Assembly: GCF_021531975.1 (NCBI RefSeq)
Contig: NZ_JAFBIY010000001.1
Coordinates: forward strand, 124,001-188,000
Reading direction: 5' to 3'
Source of the DNA: Faecalicatena contorta
GTDB lineage: Bacteria; Bacillota; Clostridia; Lachnospirales; Lachnospiraceae
Length of the DNA stretch: 64,000 nucleotides
Shown here: piece by piece, positions 58,447-64,000 of the stretch
Layout: the number at the start of each line of letters is the position of its first letter
Position numbering within the stretch: position 1 is the first letter of the stretch
Program-made: the position numbers and the translations under genes
The notes under the pieces: generated by a model
The model's database searches: none
Told to the model about the DNA's origin: nothing
Seen by the model: only the letters and a program-made list of their open reading frames with translations

Positions 58447-59853
58447 TTACCCTTTTGGTAAGGAGAAGATAAATTCAGTGCCGACGCCTTCCGTACTGAT
58501 GACATTTATATTTTCCCCATGCGCCTGAATGGCCTCTTTTACGATGGCGAGACCAAGACCGGTTCCTTTCTTGTCTTTGCCGCGTGACAAATCGGTCTTG
58601 TAGAAACGTTCCCAGATTTTGTTCAGAGCGCTCCGCGGAATACCGATACCGTAGTCTTTGACGGAGGTATATACCTTATCACCACGTTCGGTTGTCTCAA
58701 TGGTGATGGTAGAGTCTGCGTCGCTGAATTTGATCGCATTGTCCAGCAGATTATAGAGTACCTGCTGGATTTTTCTTTTGTCGGCAACGACGTTCAGATG
58801 CTTCGTGGCAAAGATAAGCTCGATGGAAATCTTTTTCTGTGTACAGCGGCCTTCAAAAGATGCCGCCACATTTTTAATCATTTCATGGATATCGAACTTT
58901 ACTTTATCCAGCAGAAGATTCTGCGTGTCGAATTCGTTCAGTGTAAGAAGATCCTGCGTAAGATCTGTCAGTCGTTCGGTTTCGAATAAAATTATTTTTA
59001 AATATTTTTCCTGCATTTCCGGAGGAATCGTCCCATCTGCCATGGCTTCCACGTAACCCTTGATGGAGGTGAGCGGTGAACGAAAATCGTGGGAAACATT
59101 TGCAACAAATTTCTTCTGATAATCTTCCATATCCCGAAGCTGCGAGGACATATAGTTGAGAGATGCAGAGAGATATCCCATCTCGTCTTCTGTCTTTACC
59201 GGAATCTCGTATTCCAGATTGCCGGAGGCATACTGGGTGGCAGCTTCCGTTATCTTACGAAGCGGCCGGTATACAAAGAACTGGAATGCGAGCAATATAA
59301 CGAAGGATAATATATAGATAACAATGAAAGAAATATATACTGCACGCATCAAAATATCTACAAAGCTGTCTACATAACTGGTGTGTTTATGTATCAGCAG
59401 GTATCCCTGTGGGGAAAAGCCCTGAACAACAGGTGCGATTACGGTGATTACTTCATCGCGGAAATATCCATGATAATTACCGGTTATATACTGTGCATTT
59501 CCGATTTCTGCAGGGTTAAAGTCCTCAATCGCAACTGGTGAAGAAGTGTAATTCTCTGACTGCGCAGATGCGAGCAGATTCCCTTCACGATCGACAAACC
59601 AGACGGCTGCATCCAGATGTGTTTCCAGTCCGGACAACTGCATATGAACGTCGGAAGCAGTTATCTGATCAGAAAAATAACCGGGAAGATAACTGGTGGC
59701 AACCATATTTGCTTCTTTGTAAATGTTGGAGGCGAGTCTTTTTTCAATCGGTGCCTCTACCAGCCTGTCAGTCAAAGTGGCAAGTGTAAAAATACTCAGA
59801 AATCCGAAGATGATGTATACAATTATAAATTTGAGATACAGCGTACTCTTCAT
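58447..59853 (-). CDS. Sensor histidine kinase (HAMP, HisKA, HATPase)
   Basis: A 468-aa membrane kinase. TM1 is at about 9-27, an extracytoplasmic sensor at about 28-170, TM2 at about 173-195, and HAMP at 196-248. HisKA has H255 (FVANVSHDFRSPLTS). The ATPase has NLLDNAIKF, VKDYGIGIP, and GTGLGLAIV. It forms a two-component system with the OmpR-type regulator encoded 11 bp upstream in the same operon. Its general architecture resembles PhoR/ResE-type kinases. The signal is unknown. Confidence 0.9.
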   Translation of the reverse strand: MKSTLYLKFIIVYIIFGFLSIFTLATLTDRLVEAPIEKRLASNIYKEANMVATSYLPGYFSDQITASDVHMQLSGLETHLDAAVWFVDREGNLLASAQSENYTSSPVAIEDFNPAEIGNAQYITGNYHGYFRDEVITVIAPVVQGFSPQGYLLIHKHTSYVDSFVDILMRAVYISFIVIYILSFVILLAFQFFVYRPLRKITEAATQYASGNLEYEIPVKTEDEMGYLSASLNYMSSQLRDMEDYQKKFVANVSHDFRSPLTSIKGYVEAMADGTIPPEMQEKYLKIILFETERLTDLTQDLLTLNEFDTQNLLLDKVKFDIHEMIKNVAASFEGRCTQKKISIELIFATKHLNVVADKRKIQQVLYNLLDNAIKFSDADSTITIETTERGDKVYTSVKDYGIGIPRSALNKIWERFYKTDLSRGKDKKGTGLGLAIVKEAIQAHGENINVISTEGVGTEFIFSLPKG

Positions 59854-59864
59854 AATACTTCCTC

Positions 59865-60569
59865 TTATTTTACTTCAAATTTGTATCCGATACCCCAGAC
59901 AGTAGCGAGGCTCCAGCCAGAATGATCCTTGATCTTCTCACGGAGTCTTTTTATATGGACATCGACTGTGCGGGTATCGCCAATGTACTCATATCCCCAT
60001 ATCTGGTCAAGAAGCTGCTCTCTTGTAAAGACCTGGTTAGGTGAAGATGCCAGAAAATACAGAAGCTCCAGTTCTTTTGGCGGCATATCAACGTTTGTAC
60101 CGTCAACAACAACAGAGTAGTTTGTCAGGTTGATGGTAATGCCCGGATATTCCACACATTTTCCATTTTCCGGCGTTGTCGGCTCCGGTTTCGGAACTGC
60201 CTGATAGCGGCGCAGCACCGCTTTCACTCTCGCGACCAGTTCCTTTGCGTCAAAAGGCTTCATGATATAATCGTCAGCTCCAAGTTCCAGTCCCAGAACC
60301 TTATCAAATACTTCTCCCTTTGCAGAAAGCATGATGATCGGTACATTGGAGCGTGTGCGGATCTCACGACAGACCTGATAGCCGTCAATGCCCGGCAGCA
60401 TCAGATCAAGAAGAATCAGATTCGGCTGGTACGTGTCATAAGCGACCAGAGCCTTTTCGCCGTCGTGCACGAGCATCGTGTCGAAGCATTCCTTTGTAAG
60501 ATATAAGGAAATAAGCTCTGCAATATTTTCATCATCGTCTACAATCAATATTTTTTGTTTATTTACCAT
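59865..60569 (-). CDS. OmpR/PhoB-family response regulator
   Basis: A 234-aa regulator: receiver domain with D11, D12, phospho-acceptor D55 (LILLDLMLPG) and K in IMKPFD, then a winged-helix DNA-binding domain (PPKELELLYFLASSPNQVFTR, TVDVHIKRLREKI, VWGIGYKF). It follows mutS2 by 28 bp and precedes the kinase; the three genes may form one transcript. RBS GGGAGGT. A small acidic linker separates the domains. Confidence 0.93.
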   Translation of the reverse strand: MVNKQKILIVDDDENIAELISLYLTKECFDTMLVHDGEKALVAYDTYQPNLILLDLMLPGIDGYQVCREIRTRSNVPIIMLSAKGEVFDKVLGLELGADDYIMKPFDAKELVARVKAVLRRYQAVPKPEPTTPENGKCVEYPGITINLTNYSVVVDGTNVDMPPKELELLYFLASSPNQVFTREQLLDQIWGYEYIGDTRTVDVHIKRLREKIKDHSGWSLATVWGIGYKFEVK

Positions 60570-60597
60570 AAATTATTTACCTCCCTGTAAGTGTGTT

Positions 60598-62979
60598 CTA
60601 TTTCAGTTCCGCAATCGTTACTCCTGCATCGCCTTCACCAAAAGCGCCGAGGCGGAAGGATTTCACGTGCTTCTGTCGCTTCAGATATTTGTGAATACCG
60701 GCACGAAGCGCTCCGGTGCCTTTGCCGTGAACGATACGGACGCTGCTTAAGTGTGCAAGACTTGCATCATCCAGATATTTATCAAGCTCCGCGATCGCTT
60801 CATCCACCGTTTTGCCAAGCAGATTGATTTCCGGACTTACAGACAAGGATTTGCCCATTTTCACCTTGCCTTTTCCGGTGGAGTGGCGTGTTGTTTTCTG
60901 CAGATAGGCTGGTTTTTCCTCAATGATCTCCAGATCGGAGATATTTACCTGTGAGCGCAAAATGCCCATCTGCACGGTAACATTACCTTTGGCATCGGGA
61001 AGTGATGTAACAGTTCCCGTCAGATTCATACTTAATACTTTTACAGATTCGCCCAGTTTGAAATCACTGGCTTTATATTGCTTACGAGGCTTTTTCGTTT
61101 CTGTGTCAGTCATGCCTTTCCGTGCAGTTTCCATTTTTTTGCGCAGTTTTTCTCGTTCTTTCTCCATTTCGGCAGCAGAAATATTTTCCTTGCCAAACTT
61201 ATGGAAATTGCGCATTGTTTCATCGGCTGTTTCCTTTGCATCAGCCAAAATCGCATGTGCTTTTTCGTTTGCTTCCCGTATGATGCGTTCTCTTTGTTCT
61301 TCCAGCTTCGCATGCTTCTTCTGCGTCTCCTGCTTCAGAGACTCAAGCTCACGACGGTACACAGCAATCTCTGCCTGCTCTTTTTCAATCGTGCGTCGGC
61401 TCGTCTCCAGATCACTTAACAGATCTTCGAAAGATTCATCCTGCTCGCTTAAATGTGTCCGGGCCTCTTCGATGATATATTCTGGAAGTCCCAGTTTTCC
61501 TGCAATAGCAAATGCATTACTCTTTCCAGGTATACCAATGAGCAGGTGGTAGGTCGGACGCAGTGTATTTACATCAAATTCGCAGCAGGCATTCTCCACC
61601 CCCGGAGTTGAAAGTGCATACACCTTAAGCTCACTGTAGTGTGTGGTCGCCATTGTACGGATGCCTCTTTCGTGCAGGTGATTCAAAATAGCCGTGGCAA
61701 GAGCGGCACCTTCTGTCGGGTCTGTACCGGCGCCGAGCTCGTCAAAGAGGACGAGAGAATGTTCATCTACCTGATTTAAGAAGGAAACAATATTTGTCAT
61801 ATGGGATGAGAAGGTACTTAAGCTCTGCTCAATACTCTGTTCATCTCCGATATCTGCATATACATCGTGAAATACGGATAGTTCCGAGCGGTCCAGTGCC
61901 GGGATATGAAGTCCCGCCTGTCCCATGAGGGTAAAAAGCCCGACTGTTTTCAGGGAAACGGTTTTACCGCCGGTGTTCGGTCCGGTAACAATGAGAAGGT
62001 CAAAGGTGTCACCTAATGTTATTGTAATCGGTACCACGGTCTTTTTATCCAGAAGGGGATGCCGTCCCTCGCGAATATGGATGCGTCCTTCGGTATTGAA
62101 AAGAGGAAGACTTGCATTCATATCCAGTGCCAGGGCACCCTTGGCAAAAATAAAGTCAAGAGTTGTCATTACGGTATAATCTGTCCGTATACTGTCAATA
62201 TATTCAGCAGCATCAACACTTAATCGTGCAAGAATAACCTGTATCTCTTCCTGTTCTTTGCCATACAGCTCTTTCAAGTCATTATTTAATTTTACCACTG
62301 CCATCGGCTCAATAAAGAGTGTGGAACCGGTGGAAGACTGATCGTGGATCATGCCCGGCACCTGACTGCGGTATTCTGCCTTGACCGGCAGGCAGTAGCG
62401 GTCACCTCTCATGGTAATGATCGGATCCTGCAGATAGGTGCGAAGAGAGCCGTTTACCATACCGGACAGAGTAGCATGAACCTTGTCATTCATCTGGTTG
62501 ATCGAGCGCCGGATGTGTTTCAGGTTTGTGCTGGCATCATCGCTTATCTCTTCCTCGTCAATAATACATCTTCGAATCTCAGTAGTGAGAGGTGCTGCAG
62601 GCACCAGTTCAGAAAAATATGCATCCAGACAGTCCTCTTTGTCGTCTGCATTTTCATGGCGTCCATAAGACTTTATCCGTCCTGCAGTTTCCAGAAGACG
62701 GCAGATGCGAAGAAGCTCGCCGCTTCCCAGAACGCCGCCGATAGACAGACGGCTTAAAGAATCGTTTACTGGATTACAGCCGCCAAAAGAAGGCCGCCCT
62801 TTCTTAACGATCCTTGTAAATGCTGCAGCAGTTTCTTCCTGCGCATTCTGTATATCGGAAAGTTCGGTCATAGGCTTTAACCTCTTACAGCGTTCCTTGC
62901 CGCCGAAGGAGGAAGCCTGGTCGATCAGAAGATCAATGATTTTGTTGTATTCTAATTTAGTTAAAGTTTTCTTATTCAT
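60598..62979 (-). CDS. mutS2: Endonuclease MutS2
   Basis: A 793-aa MutS2: MutS core and lever helices, ATPase with Walker A GPNTGGKT (333-340) and Walker B-like LVLFDELGAGTDPTEG, a long coiled coil (about 515-625), a KOW-like segment, and a C-terminal Smr nuclease domain (about 715-793, HGKGTGALR). In Firmicutes MutS2 acts on collided ribosomes and branched DNA rather than mismatch repair. The RBS is weak (GGGGAA). It is divergent from the HtrA-like gene. Confidence 0.94.
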   Translation of the reverse strand: MNKKTLTKLEYNKIIDLLIDQASSFGGKERCKRLKPMTELSDIQNAQEETAAAFTRIVKKGRPSFGGCNPVNDSLSRLSIGGVLGSGELLRICRLLETAGRIKSYGRHENADDKEDCLDAYFSELVPAAPLTTEIRRCIIDEEEISDDASTNLKHIRRSINQMNDKVHATLSGMVNGSLRTYLQDPIITMRGDRYCLPVKAEYRSQVPGMIHDQSSTGSTLFIEPMAVVKLNNDLKELYGKEQEEIQVILARLSVDAAEYIDSIRTDYTVMTTLDFIFAKGALALDMNASLPLFNTEGRIHIREGRHPLLDKKTVVPITITLGDTFDLLIVTGPNTGGKTVSLKTVGLFTLMGQAGLHIPALDRSELSVFHDVYADIGDEQSIEQSLSTFSSHMTNIVSFLNQVDEHSLVLFDELGAGTDPTEGAALATAILNHLHERGIRTMATTHYSELKVYALSTPGVENACCEFDVNTLRPTYHLLIGIPGKSNAFAIAGKLGLPEYIIEEARTHLSEQDESFEDLLSDLETSRRTIEKEQAEIAVYRRELESLKQETQKKHAKLEEQRERIIREANEKAHAILADAKETADETMRNFHKFGKENISAAEMEKEREKLRKKMETARKGMTDTETKKPRKQYKASDFKLGESVKVLSMNLTGTVTSLPDAKGNVTVQMGILRSQVNISDLEIIEEKPAYLQKTTRHSTGKGKVKMGKSLSVSPEINLLGKTVDEAIAELDKYLDDASLAHLSSVRIVHGKGTGALRAGIHKYLKRQKHVKSFRLGAFGEGDAGVTIAELK

Positions 62980-63047
62980 AATATTCCCCGTAAATTTGTT
63001 CTATCCTATATTCTAACCCATTTGCCCGGTAAAGAAAAGGATAAATA

Positions 63048-63076
63048 TTGAACATTTGCAGTGTATAAGGTATACT
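63048..63076 (+). promoter_or_regulatory. Promoter of the HtrA-like gene
   Basis: TTGAAC (63048-63053) and TATACT (63071-63076) have a 17-bp spacer, 32 bp ahead of the start. Confidence 0.75.
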
Positions 63077-63108
63077 ATATAAAGGATTGTAAAGGAGAAA
63101 GGTGCGCT

Positions 63109-64000
63109 ATGGATGAGCAAAAAAGACCAGTAGATGAACAGGAACCATCAGAAGAAGAGTATTCTTTTTTGCAGGAAGTGATTAAAGACGAAGCAGACCG
63201 CGGAAAGAAGTTCGGCAGGCAGATTCTGCGTATGGCGATCTTAGGTCTTGCGTTCGGTCTTCTCGCCTGTGTTGGCTTTTATATAGGCAAACCATGGGTG
63301 GAAGGCAAGATGAATGGCGGACCGGAGCAGATTACAATTCCGGCAGATGAAGAGGAAGAACCAGACAGTGAAGAGAAGGCTGGGCAGGAAGTTATTCCCG
63401 ATGAGAGAAGTTATCAGGACATGCTTCAGGTACTCAAAAGTACTGCAGAAAAAGCCAGTGCAAGTGTGGTAGAAATCTGTATAGAAGAAGAGTGGCATAT
63501 GGCAGGCACGGTTGTCGGAGATAATGGGCGGGAGCTTCTTGTACTTGGTAAGAAATTCCCGGATAAGATGGCCGGAAAGATTTATATTTCATTTTCAGAT
63601 GGCGCACGCGCAGAAGCAAGTATTAAGCGTAAAGACAGCAATCTGGATCTGGCAGTCTATGCGGTTCCCCGCGAAGCTATAGAGAACAAGACCTGGTCCA
63701 CCATACAGGCAGTCGAATTCGGAAACTCCAATATTGTTTCCGCCGGTGACATTGTAATTGTCCTTGGACGCACTGCAGGTAATGATTATCGGATATCCTA
63801 TGGAATGGTGGAGAAGAAAGATGTAATGACCAATTACGCAGATGGACAATATGGTGTCATTTGTACGGATATTACCGGAACGGAAGAAGAAAGCGGACTC
63901 ATTCTGAATATGGAAGGTGAGGCGATCGGAATCGTCAGCCCTTCTATGACGAAAGCACAGAGCGATATGCACATTTCCGGATTCTGCATTTCAGATGTGA
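63109..64000 (+). CDS. Membrane-anchored HtrA/trypsin-like protein, catalytically degenerate (partial)
   Basis: The gene runs off the right edge after 297 codons. ATG 63109 follows AAAGGAG. It has an acidic cytoplasmic N-terminus, one membrane helix (about 39-60), an acidic linker, then a trypsin-like domain. The strand before the catalytic Asp is kept (SFSDGARAEASI, D180 in NLDLAVY) and so is LNMEGEAIGIVSP. The His region normally reading TNNHV is ELLVLGKKF. The serine motif GNSGGPL aligns with EEESGLI, placing E261 at the nucleophile. It is probably an inactive protease-fold sensor or scaffold; a PDZ domain could follow outside the window. Confidence 0.75.
   Translation, partial: MDEQKRPVDEQEPSEEEYSFLQEVIKDEADRGKKFGRQILRMAILGLAFGLLACVGFYIGKPWVEGKMNGGPEQITIPADEEEEPDSEEKAGQEVIPDERSYQDMLQVLKSTAEKASASVVEICIEEEWHMAGTVVGDNGRELLVLGKKFPDKMAGKIYISFSDGARAEASIKRKDSNLDLAVYAVPREAIENKTWSTIQAVEFGNSNIVSAGDIVIVLGRTAGNDYRISYGMVEKKDVMTNYADGQYGVICTDITGTEEESGLILNMEGEAIGIVSPSMTKAQSDMHISGFCISDV

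Overview
The window looks like a chromosomal segment of a Lachnospiraceae bacterium (Clostridia). The supporting signs are moderate AT content, strong AGGAGG-type ribosome binding sites, consensus sigma-A promoters, Firmicutes-type L10 leader, rpoB/rpoC and HPr/enzyme I sequences, and close resemblance of many proteins to those of Dorea, Mediterraneibacter and Coprococcus-type gut anaerobes. The genus cannot be fixed from sequence alone.

Layout. 1-4.2 kb is an accessory stretch: a partial ORF, a 58-aa EF-hand membrane peptide, an XRE regulator that has lost its DNA-binding helices, an HTH/zinc-ribbon protein, a methyltransferase, a DUF5131 protein and two uncharacterised proteins. 4.2-9.4 kb holds an ECF vitamin transporter S component, a short-chain dehydrogenase, and a two-gene operon of an unusual cysteine synthase and a TIR/NB-ARC/TPR STAND protein, then tRNA-Gly(TCC). 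9.6-17.3 kb carries an Rpn-nuclease remnant, an EamA exporter, and a GntR-controlled fermentation operon (CoA-acylating aldehyde dehydrogenase, phosphate acyltransferase, acyl kinase, Na+/solute symporter). A matching operator-like palindrome lies at the regulator gene and at the operon. 17.3-27.8 kb has a hybrid histidine kinase, a complete fructose PTS operon with its own HPr and enzyme I (fruK-fruA-ptsH-ptsI-fruR), rubrerythrin and an amino-acid symporter. 27.8-31.5 kb holds an aspartate aminotransferase and rpmG-secE-nusG-rplK-rplA.

The classic rplKAJL-rpoBC block is split twice. Between rplA and rplJ lie 9.4 kb of catabolic genes: isoaspartyl dipeptidase, a DegT-like enzyme, a class II glutamine amidotransferase, RpiR, a two-subunit Na+ symporter, a creatininase-family hydrolase, LysR and an AlaA-like aminotransferase. 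Between rplL and rpoB lie a glucose-type PTS operon (ptsG-glcT plus a second ptsH-ptsI) and an Rpn nuclease gene. Beside the Rpn gene is about 820 bp of extremely structured non-coding DNA. After rpoC come a FeoB-associated Cys-rich peptide, an M24 aminopeptidase, a two-component system, mutS2, and at the right edge a membrane-anchored HtrA-like protein that lacks the catalytic His and Ser.

The most unusual signals are: the nested palindromes at 47074-47365 (a 19-bp perfect stem leading to a branched apex) and 47686-47894, next to and overlapping the Rpn gene; the TIR-STAND protein co-transcribed with cysteine synthase; two full ptsHI pairs, one HPr having Lys at regulatory position 46; paired mimics of the 23S L1-binding site ahead of rplK and rplA; and the shared 13-bp GntR-type palindrome.
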